Notes under the pieces: generated by a model
Database searches by the model: none
Seen by the model: the letters and a program-made list of their open reading frames with translations, nothing else
What the model was told of the DNA's origin: nothing
Assembly: GCF_002086735.1 (NCBI RefSeq)
Contig: NZ_MVIJ01000026.1
Coordinates: forward strand, 1 to 64,000
Length of the DNA: 64,000 nt
Source: Mycobacterium scrofulaceum
GTDB taxonomy: Bacteria; Actinomycetota; Actinomycetes; Mycobacteriales; Mycobacteriaceae
Reading direction: 5' to 3'
Part shown: piece after piece, positions 26,358 to 35,030 of the stretch
Position numbering within the stretch: position 1 is the stretch's first letter
Layout: every line of letters starts with the position of its first letter
Position numbers and translations under genes: made by a program

Positions 26358-27844
26358 TCGCAGGGCCGGAACACCGGCAGGACGCGGTATTTGGCGCTGA
26401 AGCTGGCCTTCTCGTATTCGTCGCCGACCTCGCCGTCGCACGCGATGACCGTCGGCCCGTCGACCGCGCGGAAGGCGAACTCCGGCACCTGCAGCTCGTG
26501 ATAGAGCGGGCTGCGCTCCAGGCGGCCCAGCGCGAGGGCGGCCAGGATCCTGGTCCGGGACCACCGCCGCCCCGCTTCGAGCATGCGGACGTCGATCAGG
26601 CCGTCGTCCATTCGGGTCCGCCGCGACGGGGCGAAACCGGTGGGCAGGTACAGCGAGTTCCCGAGAAAGAACAGCGACGTCAGCAGCGTCTTGTTGTCGT
26701 AGGCGATCCGGACGGGCTCGTCGTGGCGCAGCGTGTGCAGCATCGCGTAGAGGCCGGCCAGCGGCTTGCCGATGCGTTTCTCCAGTTTCTCGCGCTGCTG
26801 CACGAAGGCGGGGTAGGCACCGATGCTGGCGGTGTTGAGGACCATCTGACTCTCGTTGAGGCACACCAGGTCCACGCACGCCACGCTGCCGCGGCGGATC
26901 GCATCGACGGTCTTGGCGACGGTGTCGCAGCCGATGTCCTTCGCGAAGTGGTTGAACGTACCGGCGGGAAACACCGCCAGCGGCAGCCCGGCCTCGATGG
27001 CCACCCCCGCCGCGGCCGCCACCGTGCCGTCGCCGCCGCCGACCGCGAGCACCTCGGCGCGTGCGGCGGCGTCGCGCAGGACCTCCGCCGGGTCGTCGTC
27101 GGGTCCCAGCTCCCGGATGTCCACCTTCGGCAGCGCCTCGCGCACCTCGTCGACGACGCGGGCCCCGGTGCCGCTGCCCGACTCGGGGTTGATGACCAGC
27201 ACCACCCCGGCGCCGTCGGGCCGTTCGGGGGCCGGGACCCGGAGCGGCTCGGTCTTGGGCAGGGCGGTATCGACGATCGGCGGAACCAGCCGGCCGCCCA
27301 GCACCGCCAGGCCGGCGCCGATGCCGAACCCGGCCACGACGTCGCCCGGGTAGTGGGCGCCGGTCGCCACCCGCGAGAGCCCGACCAGCCCGGCCAGCAG
27401 CGCCAGCCCGAACCCCAGCATCGGGTTCTCCAACCCCACCCCGACGGCGAAGGCGGCGGCGCTGGCGGAGTGCCCCGACGGGAAGGAGTTCGACGTCGGG
27501 CGCCGGCGGACCTGCCTGACCAGCGGCACCAATTCGTACCCGGGTCGCGGGCGGCGGCGGATGCGTTTGGCCACCTGGTTGGTGACCAGGCTGGTGGCGG
27601 CCAGCGTCACGACGCCGCGCGTGGCGCCGCGCTGGGCGCTCTTGTTCCCCGAGGCCATCAGGGTGGCGGCGACGGCGAACCACAGCTTGGAGTTGTCGGC
27701 CGCCCGGGTCAGCGGCGGCATGACCGCGTCCAGCAGCGGGGTGTCCGTCTCGGCGATCGCTTCGAAGAGCTCCCGGTCCAGCGTGCCCAGACCCCGGGTG
27801 ATCTGCTCGATGCCGCGCGCGCGTCGCCTGGGCCGCCTGTTCAT
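26354..27844 (-). CDS. Bifunctional PAP2 phosphatase / diacylglycerol-kinase-like protein
   Basis: 496 residues fusing two domains. The N-terminal membrane PAP2 part shows the three phosphatase signatures: KRIRRRPRP, SFPSGHSAS and SRVATGAHYPGDV (about 95-175). The C-terminal part is a lipid-kinase domain with VLVINPESGSGTG, EVLAVGGGDGTVAAAA, FPAGTFNHFAKD and DDGLIDVRML. Such fusions occur in actinobacteria and could cycle phosphatidate and diacylglycerol or act on undecaprenyl lipids. The stop overlaps the convergent xylulokinase end (CTAG palindrome). It is divergent from the HExxH gene with a 28-nt gap. Confidence 0.87.
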   Translation of the reverse strand: MNRRPRRRARGIEQITRGLGTLDRELFEAIAETDTPLLDAVMPPLTRAADNSKLWFAVAATLMASGNKSAQRGATRGVVTLAATSLVTNQVAKRIRRRPRPGYELVPLVRQVRRRPTSNSFPSGHSASAAAFAVGVGLENPMLGFGLALLAGLVGLSRVATGAHYPGDVVAGFGIGAGLAVLGGRLVPPIVDTALPKTEPLRVPAPERPDGAGVVLVINPESGSGTGARVVDEVREALPKVDIRELGPDDDPAEVLRDAAARAEVLAVGGGDGTVAAAAGVAIEAGLPLAVFPAGTFNHFAKDIGCDTVAKTVDAIRRGSVACVDLVCLNESQMVLNTASIGAYPAFVQQREKLEKRIGKPLAGLYAMLHTLRHDEPVRIAYDNKTLLTSLFFLGNSLYLPTGFAPSRRTRMDDGLIDVRMLEAGRRWSRTRILAALALGRLERSPLYHELQVPEFAFRAVDGPTVIACDGEVGDEYEKASFSAKYRVLPVFRPCD

Positions 27845-27872
27845 TCGCTACACCCTAAATTGGTTGGCGGAC

Positions 27873-28658
27873 ATGGACGCACCGGGCTACTTCGAGGCAT
27901 GGCGGGAAAACGCCGCGCGGCAGGGCGTGAGCCCGGACGCCGTCGCGGAAATCACCCGGCGCTACGACATCACCCCGGACACGTTTCGATCACTCGGGAC
28001 GATGGCGCAGATCAAGGATCCCGACGGCAAATCCTTCTTCCTCCTCGCGCGGGGCACCGGCGGCGGCGAGGCCCGCGCGGCGGCGCTGGCCACCTACATC
28101 CTGAACGCGGGCACCGGGTACGGCAGCAAGGGCGCGTGGCGCACCGACTTTCCGCCGGCGCCCTACCGCGCGGCCGAAGTCACGCGAATCATGCGGCGGC
28201 AGAACGCAAACCTGTGGAGCTACACCCGCGACGTCGGGTTCGTCCACCGCAACGGCGGCCGGCTGGTCGCGACCCCGAACGGCATCCTGATGGGCCTGGG
28301 CGGCAACCGGATCCAACGGCAATTCTGCCGCCGGGGCGGCACCACCTGGGGTGACATCTTTCTGGTCAACCTGGGCGCGGTCACCGACCCCGCGGGGTGG
28401 CTGCGCCGGATCGTCGAGTCCGGGCATGCCTGGTACCTGCGCGCCGACGGGACTCCCGTGCAGAGCGCACTCGACCTGGATCGGGTGCTGCACCACGAGG
28501 AGCGGCACTGCCGGCAGTGGGCGGCGATGGGCTACGCGGGCATGCTGGCCGCCTACGGCCGGGAACTGGTCCGCGAATACGCCTTCGGCGCGATCAACCG
28601 GCTCGAGGAGGACGCCGGCCTGACCGACGGCGGCTACAGGGCGTCGATCCCGTGGTAG
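27873..28658 (+). CDS. Conserved protein with HEERH (HExxH) motif, possible metalloprotein
   Basis: About 261 residues from the ATG at 27873. The motif LHHEERHCRQWAAMGYAGML (about residues 205-224) is of the HExxHxxQW kind seen in zinc-binding proteins, preceded by SGHAWYLRADG and followed by EYAFGAINRLEEDAGLTDGG. There is no signal peptide. Other conserved words are FFLLARGTGGGEARAA, GTGYGSKGAWRTDFPPAPY and SYTRDVGFVHRNGGRL. It may be a metallopeptidase or another metal enzyme; no named family was recognised. Its stop overlaps the convergent GAP gene by 25 nt. Confidence 0.7.
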   Translation: MDAPGYFEAWRENAARQGVSPDAVAEITRRYDITPDTFRSLGTMAQIKDPDGKSFFLLARGTGGGEARAAALATYILNAGTGYGSKGAWRTDFPPAPYRAAEVTRIMRRQNANLWSYTRDVGFVHRNGGRLVATPNGILMGLGGNRIQRQFCRRGGTTWGDIFLVNLGAVTDPAGWLRRIVESGHAWYLRADGTPVQSALDLDRVLHHEERHCRQWAAMGYAGMLAAYGRELVREYAFGAINRLEEDAGLTDGGYRASIPW

Positions 28659-29314
28659 AGGACCATCGCGCCGATCAGCACCAGGACCGCCGCGAGCAGG
28701 GCGGCGTTGTTGCGGTCCATCCAGTCCTTGACCCGCGCCAGCGTGTCGTCGAGGCGGCTGCCGGCGGCCGCGTAGGCCAGGATCGGGATCGCGACGCTTG
28801 ACGCCGCGATGGCGACGAAGAACGCGGCGGCCACCCAGTCACCGACCAGGCCGAGCCCGGCGGTCCCGATGCCCAACCCGGCCGGAATACAGATGAGCGC
28901 GACGTCCGGCCGCACGACGGCCAGCACCGCCCCGATGGCCCCCGCGCGGGCCGGGGTGATGCTGGCGAACGAACGCATCCACGCCGGCGACTCGGAGTGG
29001 CCATGCCGGTTCAGCCAGCGGTAGACGCCGTACAGGATCAGCGCCGAGCCGAAGACCACGCGCAGCCACGACGACCACCGCGGCGGTGACTTGTCCAGGC
29101 CGCCGAGCAGTCCGGACGCCGCGACGGACAGCGCCGTCAGCGCGGCCAGGCTCAGCAGCCAGCCGCCGAGGAACGCCAGGCCGCTAGGCCGCGGCCGCGG
29201 CGCCTGCAAGACCAGCACGGCCGGGATCACCGTGAGCGGCGACAGCGAGATGACCAGCCCGAGCGGGACGAGCCCGGTCAGCACCGTGCCCCAGCTTCCT
29301 GCCATGGGCAGCAA
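28634..29314 (-). CDS. GAP/Sap family integral membrane protein, copy 1
   Basis: 226 residues with six or so hydrophobic segments. It resembles the SfLAP family (sulfolipid-1-addressing protein Sap; glycopeptidolipid-addressing protein Gap), with ISLSPLTVIPAVLVLQAPRP at the N-terminus and RLDDTLARVKDWMDRNNAAL near the C-terminus. Such proteins help move polar lipids to the cell surface. A close paralogue lies 1 nt upstream (29316-29996), giving a tandem pair that probably forms one operon. The lipid carried here is unknown. Its 3' end overlaps the gene at 27873-28658. Confidence 0.82.
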   Translation of the reverse strand: MLPMAGSWGTVLTGLVPLGLVISLSPLTVIPAVLVLQAPRPRPSGLAFLGGWLLSLAALTALSVAASGLLGGLDKSPPRWSSWLRVVFGSALILYGVYRWLNRHGHSESPAWMRSFASITPARAGAIGAVLAVVRPDVALICIPAGLGIGTAGLGLVGDWVAAAFFVAIAASSVAIPILAYAAAGSRLDDTLARVKDWMDRNNAALLAAVLVLIGAMVLYHGIDAL

Positions 29315-29315
29315 T

Positions 29316-29996
29316 CTACAGGGCGTGAATCCCGTTGTAGAGCACCATCAAACCGATCAGGACCAGGATGACCGCGAGCAGCGTGCCGTGGTTCTCCTCC
29401 ATCCAGACCTTGACGCGTTCCAGCGTGTCGTCGAGCCGGTCGCCCGCGCCGGCATACGCCAGGATCGGGATGGCCACGGTCGACGCCGCGACGACGACGA
29501 ACACCGCCCCGGCCAGCAGTCGGCCCGCGGTGCCGAGGCTGCTGCCGCCGGCGGCCAGGCCGGCCGCCGCGCACAGCAGCAGCACCTCGGGCCGCAGCAC
29601 CACCAGCGCCGCCGCGGTCACCCCGGCGCGTCGCGGGGTGAGGGTGGAGAACGAGCGCATCCAGCGCGGCATGGCACCGTGGCGGTGCCGGGTCAGCCAG
29701 TGGTAGGCGCCCAAAGCGATCAGCGCCGACCCCAGCGCGACGCGCAGCCACGACGCCCACGTCGGCGGCGCCTTGTGCAGGTCGCCGAGCAGGTCGGAGG
29801 CGCCGGCGAAAGCGGCGGTCAGGGCGGCCAGCCCCAGCACCCAGCCGGCGAGGAAGGACAGGCTGGTCGGCCGCGGCCGCGGCGCGTGCAGGACCAGCAC
29901 CGCCGGAATGACCGTGATGGGCGAGAGCGCGATGACCGCCGCCAGCGCGACGAGCTTGGTCAGTACCGATCCCCAACTTGCGTCCACGGGCAGCAA
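29316..29996 (-). CDS. GAP/Sap family integral membrane protein, copy 2
   Basis: 226 residues, the same length and layout as the copy at 28634, with identical landmarks (IALSPITVIPAVLVLHAPRP, TVAIPILAYAGAGDRLDDTL, VLIGLMVLYNGIHAL). The two are separated by a single base, consistent with tandem duplication. Predicted integral membrane with about six helices and a role in surface-lipid transport by family. Upstream (29997-30046) there is no clear motif. Confidence 0.82.
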   Translation of the reverse strand: MLPVDASWGSVLTKLVALAAVIALSPITVIPAVLVLHAPRPRPTSLSFLAGWVLGLAALTAAFAGASDLLGDLHKAPPTWASWLRVALGSALIALGAYHWLTRHRHGAMPRWMRSFSTLTPRRAGVTAAALVVLRPEVLLLCAAAGLAAGGSSLGTAGRLLAGAVFVVVAASTVAIPILAYAGAGDRLDDTLERVKVWMEENHGTLLAVILVLIGLMVLYNGIHAL

Positions 29997-30046
29997 TCAT
30001 CGCATCGGCGTGACGTGGCCGCACGGGTGCCGCGTAAGCACGTTCC

Positions 30047-30355
30047 TCAGAACGGTTTTCGGCGCAGCGTCCAGGCCGGCACCCAGTGCGTCACGGTCTT
30101 GCGCTTCGAGCCGTAGGCGACGGGGTAGGTCACCAGCCCCCACCAGTCGCCCTGCTCGCACAGCCCCCAGCAGCTGAGCCGCCCCTCGACGACCTTGTGC
30201 AGCTGCAGCCCATTGGGCTGGTACCGGCCGGCGCGGTGCGGCTCGCGCGGGAACAGCACGGTCAGGTCCACCAGGACGGTGATCGGCGGGCGCACCACGC
30301 GAAACGGGTCGCGGACCGGTTGGCCGTTGTACCCGATGGACGCGAACTGTCCCAT
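30047..30355 (-). CDS. Conserved hypothetical protein, 102 residues
   Basis: ATG start at 30355. The sequence has MGQFASIGYNGQPVRDPFRV at the N-terminus, a hydrophobic beta-like stretch ITVLVDLTVLFPREP, SCWGLCEQGDWWGLVTYP and WVPAWTLRRKPF at the end. It has no signal peptide and no recognised domain. An in-frame extension to 30760 would overlap two plus-strand genes and is unlikely. Function unknown. Confidence 0.6.
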   Translation of the reverse strand: MGQFASIGYNGQPVRDPFRVVRPPITVLVDLTVLFPREPHRAGRYQPNGLQLHKVVEGRLSCWGLCEQGDWWGLVTYPVAYGSKRKTVTHWVPAWTLRRKPF

Positions 30356-30428
30356 CGATCGATCATACGTTCGAATGACTTCTGCCTCCCGAGTTCTTCG
30401 TTTTCGGCCCCCGGCCGCCGCTCGTGGA

Positions 30429-30434
30429 TATAGT
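30429..30434 (+). promoter_or_regulatory. Candidate -10 TATAGT for small secreted protein
   Basis: TATAGT lies 27 nt before the ATG at 30461, which is followed by a strong GGGGAGG Shine-Dalgarno in between. A clear -35 was not identified. Confidence 0.45.
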
Positions 30435-30460
30435 CGGCTCAGCTGACAAGGGGAGGTCCC

Positions 30461-30688
30461 ATGAAGATGGCTTGCGCCGCTGGCGTATTGGCGTTGGCCG
30501 GGCTGCTCACCACCGGGGTGGGCGTGGCCAGTGCCGGCGAGATCGAGGTCGAGGGCAACTACTCGAGCCAGGCCGGTTGCGAGGCGGATGCCCCCCACGT
30601 CGAGCTCACGCACAACGACAACCTGTACACGCATTGGGACTGCCGGCTGGGGTCCGACGGGTTCTGGCACGTCTGGCTGTCCAACTGA
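30461..30688 (+). CDS. Small secreted protein, 75 residues
   Basis: ATG start preceded by GGGGAGG at 4 nt. A signal peptide (ACAAGVLALAGLLTTGVGVA) is followed by a mature part of about 50 residues. It has two Cys (AGCEADAPHV and WDCRLGSDGFW), probably a disulfide, and ends WHVWLSN. No known domain. It fits a class of small secreted mycobacterial proteins of unknown function. Confidence 0.75.
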   Translation: MKMACAAGVLALAGLLTTGVGVASAGEIEVEGNYSSQAGCEADAPHVELTHNDNLYTHWDCRLGSDGFWHVWLSN

Positions 30689-30739
30689 GCTTCGGCCCGC
30701 GGTGGGGCCAGGCGGGGCGGCTTCTGGCACCATAGCGGC

Positions 30740-32257
30740 GTGCGGAAACCGCTGCGCCACCCGCCGGCCGCGCTGGACCCACTGCTCGTGGGCCTACTCG
30801 CCGCGGCGGTGAGCCTGGCCGGCGCGGCCCGCCCGTCGTTCTGGTACGACGAGGCCGCCACCATATCGGCCGCATACAGCCGTTCCCTCGGCCAGCTGTG
30901 GCGGATGTTGGCCAACGTCGACGCCGTCCACGGCCTGTACTACCTGCTCATGCACGCGTGGTTTCGGGTCTTCCCACCCACCGAGTTCTGGTCGCGCGCG
31001 CCGAGCGGGCTGGCCGCCGGGGCCGCGGCCGCCGGAATCGTGTTGCTGGGCAAGCAGTTCTCGTCACGCACGGTCGCGGTGGCCTCCGGCGTGTTCTGCG
31101 CCATCCTGCCACGGACGACGTGGGCGGGCATCGAGGCCCGCCCCTACGCGCTGTCCATGATGGCCGCCGTGTGGCTGACGGTCTTGCTGGTGCACGCCGC
31201 GCGCCGCGACACCGGCCGGCTGTGGGCCGCCTACGGCGTCGCCCTGGCCCTGTCGATCGCCCTGGACGTGTACCTCGCCCTGCTGGTCGCGGCGCACCTC
31301 ACGCTGATCGTCGTCTCCCGTTGCGCGCGAACCGTTTTGCTGCGGTTCGCCGTCGCGGCGGGCGTCGCGGTCGGCGCCATGGCGCCGTTCCTGCTGACGG
31401 TCGCCGGCCAGGCGCACCAGATAGCCTGGATCGCACCGATCGGCCGCCGCACGTTCGAAGACGTGGTGGTGCAACAGTATTTCGAGCGCTGCCCCCCGTC
31501 CGCCGTGCTGTCGGCACTGGTGGTGGCGGCGGCTGTGGCGTTGTGGCTCAGCAAGTCCAGGCCCCTGGCGCCGGCCGACCGGCACCTGCTGGCCCTCGCC
31601 GTGGCGTGGCTTGCGCTGCCGACGGCGGCCATCCTGGTCTACTCGGCGCTGGTGCATTCGATCTACACCCCGCGCTATCTGTCGTTCACGGTGCCGGGCA
31701 TGGCGCTGATCCTGGGCGTCTGCGCCGTCACGGTGACCGCCCGGCCGTGGCTTACGGCGGCGCTGGTCGCCCTCTTCGCGGTCGCCGCCGCACCGAACTA
31801 TGTTCGGGTGCAACGCAATCCGTATGCCAAGTACGGAATGGACTACAGCCAGGTGGCCGATCTGATCTCGGCGAAGGCGGCACCCGGCGATTGCCTACTG
31901 GTGAACGACACGGTGACGTTCATGCCCGCCCCGATGCGGCCCTTGATGGCGGCACGCCCCGACGCCTATCGCAAGCTGATCGATCTCACCCTGTGGCAGC
32001 GGGCGACCGACCGCAACGACGTCTTCGGCACCAACCTCATTCCCGAGGTCGTCGCGCAACCGTTGAGCCGGTGCGGCATCGTGTGGATCATCACCCAGGC
32101 CGACCCGTCACAGCCCCCGCACGAGCGCGGCCCGGCGATCCCGCCCGGACCCGTCTACGGGCCGACGCCCGCCTTCGCGGTGCCCCACGACCTGGGCTTC
32201 CGCCTGGTCGAGCGTTGGCAGTTCAACCTGGTCCAGGTGCTCAAAGCGCGGCGATAG
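30740..32257 (+). CDS. GT-C type membrane glycosyltransferase (GT39-like)
   Basis: 505 residues from a GTG start. About ten hydrophobic helices with the acidic motif PSFWYDEAATISAAY in the first loop (about 33-48), typical of polyprenyl-phosphate-sugar dependent GT-C enzymes (PMT/GT39-like). A soluble C-terminal region (about 370-505) follows. It would transfer a sugar from decaprenyl-phosphate to a wall glycan or protein on the outer face of the membrane; the acceptor is not known. It ends exactly where the convergent GH16 gene ends. Confidence 0.82.
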   Translation: MRKPLRHPPAALDPLLVGLLAAAVSLAGAARPSFWYDEAATISAAYSRSLGQLWRMLANVDAVHGLYYLLMHAWFRVFPPTEFWSRAPSGLAAGAAAAGIVLLGKQFSSRTVAVASGVFCAILPRTTWAGIEARPYALSMMAAVWLTVLLVHAARRDTGRLWAAYGVALALSIALDVYLALLVAAHLTLIVVSRCARTVLLRFAVAAGVAVGAMAPFLLTVAGQAHQIAWIAPIGRRTFEDVVVQQYFERCPPSAVLSALVVAAAVALWLSKSRPLAPADRHLLALAVAWLALPTAAILVYSALVHSIYTPRYLSFTVPGMALILGVCAVTVTARPWLTAALVALFAVAAAPNYVRVQRNPYAKYGMDYSQVADLISAKAAPGDCLLVNDTVTFMPAPMRPLMAARPDAYRKLIDLTLWQRATDRNDVFGTNLIPEVVAQPLSRCGIVWIITQADPSQPPHERGPAIPPGPVYGPTPAFAVPHDLGFRLVERWQFNLVQVLKARR

Positions 32258-33088
32258 TCACCAGATTCGGATGTAGTCGACCAGCATCGAGGCCGGGAAG
32301 GTGCCCCCGGCCGGGTCCCCGGCGCCCACCCCGCCCACGGCGAGCGTGAACATCGGCGTCATCCAGTAACCGGGGATGTTGAACGGCCAGCGGAAGTCGT
32401 CGGGGGCGCCGCCGGCGACGTGGATCGGCTTGTTGGGCACTTTGAAGTATTCCGCCCCATCCCGCGCGAACTCGAAACCCTCTTCGCCCCAATGCATGCG
32501 CCAGGTGTGCCAGTTGCTGTCGACCAGGCCGGGGATCGACTTGCCCTCCCAGGTCTTACCGTTGGACGCCGCGTGGACGGTGGTGCCCGGGGCCCACTGG
32601 CCGTTGCCGTACCACTCGAAGATGTCCACCTCGCCGTCGGGCAGCGGGTCCTCGTTGACGCCCCAGAACGAGGGCCACAGGCCGGGATACAGGCAGTCCA
32701 GCTTGATCCGCGCCTCCCAGGTCTGGTTGATCATGCTGCGGAAGTTGCCGCGCAGCTTGCCGCTGTAATAGGTGTTGCTCAGCAGATCGTGGGTGGCGCA
32801 CAGGACGAGGTTGGAATGCCCGTCTTGGAACACGTTTTGGCGGTCGTCGCGATAGATGCCCTCCACGGGCGGGAAGACGTCGTCCTGCCAGGTCTGGATC
32901 GTCCACTTGCCGGGATCGGGCGGGGAGCCCGCGGGCCCGTCGAATTCGTCGGCGAAGATGTAGGGGCCACCGGGGCCGGCCGACGGCGGCGCCTGCGGCG
33001 CCGAGGGGGTGGCCCACGCGCCCGGCAAGCGCATCGCAGCCCCCAGCATGCCGAGCCCCGACATCAACATCATGCTGCGACGGTCCAT
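32258..33088 (-). CDS. Secreted GH16 beta-glucanase (Rv0315-like)
   Basis: 276 residues, ATG start, signal peptide of about 28 residues with an RR pair (MDRRSMMLMSGL), possibly Tat-dependent. The GH16 catalytic motif GEVDIFEWYG (about 150-160; both Glu present) and the surrounding WPSFWGVNEDPLPDG match endo-beta-1,3-glucanases. It matches Rv0315, a secreted beta-1,3-glucanase known as a T-cell antigen. Acts outside the cell on beta-glucan. Length close to the H37Rv protein. Confidence 0.9.
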   Translation of the reverse strand: MDRRSMMLMSGLGMLGAAMRLPGAWATPSAPQAPPSAGPGGPYIFADEFDGPAGSPPDPGKWTIQTWQDDVFPPVEGIYRDDRQNVFQDGHSNLVLCATHDLLSNTYYSGKLRGNFRSMINQTWEARIKLDCLYPGLWPSFWGVNEDPLPDGEVDIFEWYGNGQWAPGTTVHAASNGKTWEGKSIPGLVDSNWHTWRMHWGEEGFEFARDGAEYFKVPNKPIHVAGGAPDDFRWPFNIPGYWMTPMFTLAVGGVGAGDPAGGTFPASMLVDYIRIW

Positions 33089-33241
33089 CTAAACCCCAAT
33101 CGTGAAAACCGTGTTCCCGAACTAGCCCGATACCCCCGGGCAACTCTCGCAAACGGTGTTATAAAACCACGCGCCGGGGTGCCACGCACCCCGCGCCGGG
33201 CCCGTGGCGGCGACTTTTCGCACGCCGGGGCGCTAGGCGGG

Positions 33242-34261
33242 TCAGCGGGAAGCCGGTTCGCTGAGCTTGACCAGGGTCTTGCCGATGTTGACGCCGGTGA
33301 ACAGGCCGTTGAGGGCGTCGACGCAGGACTCGATCCCGTCGAAGATGGTCTCCCGGTGCTTGAGCCGGCCCTCGGCCTCCCACCGCCGCAGCGCGGCGAA
33401 CGCCTCGTCGAACCGGCCCCACTGGTCGAGGGCGTTGAACCCCTGCATCAACGCCGTCTTGGACAGCAGATTCACGTAGTTGGCCGGCCCCGGGTGCTCG
33501 CCGGTCAGGTAACTGGAGATCACCCCGCACAGGACGACCCGCGCGCGGGGGGCCAAGCGACCCAGCACGGCGTCGAGGATGGGCCCGCCGACGTTGTCGA
33601 AGTAGACGTCGACGCGCCGCGGGCAGTGCCGCTTGAGCGCGGCCGCGAGGTCGTCGTTCTTGTATTCGATGCAGGCGTCGAAGCCGAAGTCCTCGACCAC
33701 CGCCCGGCACTTCTGGGGGCCGCCCGCGATGCCGACCACCCGGGCCCCGGCGATCTTGGCGATCTGCCCGGCCACCGACCCGGTGGCCCCGGCGGCCGCC
33801 GAGACCACCACCGTTTCCCCGGCCTGGGGGCGGCCGATGTCGGTCATCCCGAAATACGCGGTGGCGCCGGTCGGACCGTACACCGACATGATCGCCAGCT
33901 GGTCGTCCTCGCCCGGGATGGGCGTGCTGAACAGGTCGTCGCGGATGATCGCGTACTCGGAGAAGCCGGTCAGGGTGGTGACGACGTCGCCGACGGCGTA
34001 CGCGTCGCAGCGCGACGCGACCACCTCGCCGATCCCGGCCGCGCGGATGACCTCGCCCAGCTGCACCGGCGGCAGGTAGCCGGGCTGGTCGTCGAGCCAG
34101 GTGCGGGCGGCGGCGTCGATCCCGACGTAGGTGGTGCGCAGCAGCGCCTCGCCCTCCGCGGGTTCGGGCGCCGCCGTGGTGACCAGCTCGGTGTCCCCCG
34201 GCCTGACAAGCCCGGTGGGGCGGCGACGCAACAAGATCTGACGGTTCGGCAACTCGGGCAC
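33242..34261 (-). CDS. Zinc-independent MDR oxidoreductase (CurA-like, NADPH)
   Basis: 339 residues from a GTG at 34261, chosen because the longer frame overlaps the divergent DUF3060 gene. Medium-chain reductase family: an N-terminal GroES-like half, then the nucleotide-binding motif VVVSAAAGATGSVAGQIAK with GIAGGPQKC, and DVYFDNVGGPILDAVL. It resembles alkenal or curcumin reductases acting on double bonds with NADPH. No zinc ligands seen. Divergent from the DUF3060 gene 56 nt away. Confidence 0.86.
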   Translation of the reverse strand: MPELPNRQILLRRRPTGLVRPGDTELVTTAAPEPAEGEALLRTTYVGIDAAARTWLDDQPGYLPPVQLGEVIRAAGIGEVVASRCDAYAVGDVVTTLTGFSEYAIIRDDLFSTPIPGEDDQLAIMSVYGPTGATAYFGMTDIGRPQAGETVVVSAAAGATGSVAGQIAKIAGARVVGIAGGPQKCRAVVEDFGFDACIEYKNDDLAAALKRHCPRRVDVYFDNVGGPILDAVLGRLAPRARVVLCGVISSYLTGEHPGPANYVNLLSKTALMQGFNALDQWGRFDEAFAALRRWEAEGRLKHRETIFDGIESCVDALNGLFTGVNIGKTLVKLSEPASR

Positions 34262-34317
34262 GATGCAGAAACTACCGAACCGGCCGAAATCACCCGGGCG
34301 AATGGCATATTCGACCC

Positions 34318-35010
34318 ATGGCAGCAAACGACGACCCGGAGGACCGGATCCGGGAACTCGAGCGCCCGCTCGCCGACGCGGCGCGGGCGTCCGAAGCGGG
34401 CAGCGCGCAACCCGGTGGCCAGGCCTACTCGCCCGGCCCGGCGGGCCCGCCGCCACCGCCCCCGTGGAGCTACGGCGGGCCGTTTCCGGGTCCGCCCCCG
34501 CAACGCCCCTCGGGCAACCGCATGTGGTGGATCATGGGCACGGTGATCGCGGTCGGCGTGCTGGCCCTGGCCGGTGGCATCGCCGCCTTCGCGGCACACC
34601 AGCTTTCCGGCGTCCGATCGGTCATCAGTTCGCCGCCGACGATCTCCCGGACGTTCGGCCCGCCGTCGAGCGTCACCGGCAGCCCGGGCCGCTCCCCCAG
34701 CCGGACCGGGACGACCGAACCGTCGGCCTCACCGACCCCGGCGCCGGGCGAGAAGATCAGCGTCTCGGGGGTAGGCGAGGACCGGACGATCGCCTGCAAC
34801 GACAACGTCGTCAGCGTCAGCGGGGTGTCCAACACGGTGGTGATCACCGGTCACTGCGCCAGCCTCACCGTGTCGGGCGTGCAGAACGAGATCACCGTCG
34901 ACGCCGTCGACAGCATCCAGGCCTCCGGCTTCAACAACAAGGTCACCTACCACTCGGGCTCGCCGAAGGTCAGCAACTCCGGTGGTTCGAACGTCGTCCG
35001 GCAGGGCTGA
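34318..35010 (+). CDS. Membrane-anchored DUF3060 protein (Rv0314c-like)
   Basis: 230 residues. A Pro-rich cytosolic N-terminus (PPPPPPWSYGGPFPGPPP) precedes one transmembrane helix (WWIMGTVIAVGVLALAGGIA, about 70-90). A Ser/Pro/Thr linker and a C-terminal DUF3060 repeat follow (about 145-230: NDNVVSVSGVSNTVVITGHC, NEITVDAVDSIQASGFNN), a beta-strand ladder. The start may be leaderless (CATATT 6 nt before ATG). Location is inner membrane with the domain outside. Function unknown. Confidence 0.84.
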   Translation: MAANDDPEDRIRELERPLADAARASEAGSAQPGGQAYSPGPAGPPPPPPWSYGGPFPGPPPQRPSGNRMWWIMGTVIAVGVLALAGGIAAFAAHQLSGVRSVISSPPTISRTFGPPSSVTGSPGRSPSRTGTTEPSASPTPAPGEKISVSGVGEDRTIACNDNVVSVSGVSNTVVITGHCASLTVSGVQNEITVDAVDSIQASGFNNKVTYHSGSPKVSNSGGSNVVRQG

Positions 35011-35030
35011 GGCGGCCGTTGCGGCGACCG

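Noticed and set aside
26358..28354. Long open frame continuing from xylulokinase to 28354
   Set aside because: It is antisense to the PAP2/kinase gene and in a Pro/Arg-rich shadow frame; it is open only because of high GC.
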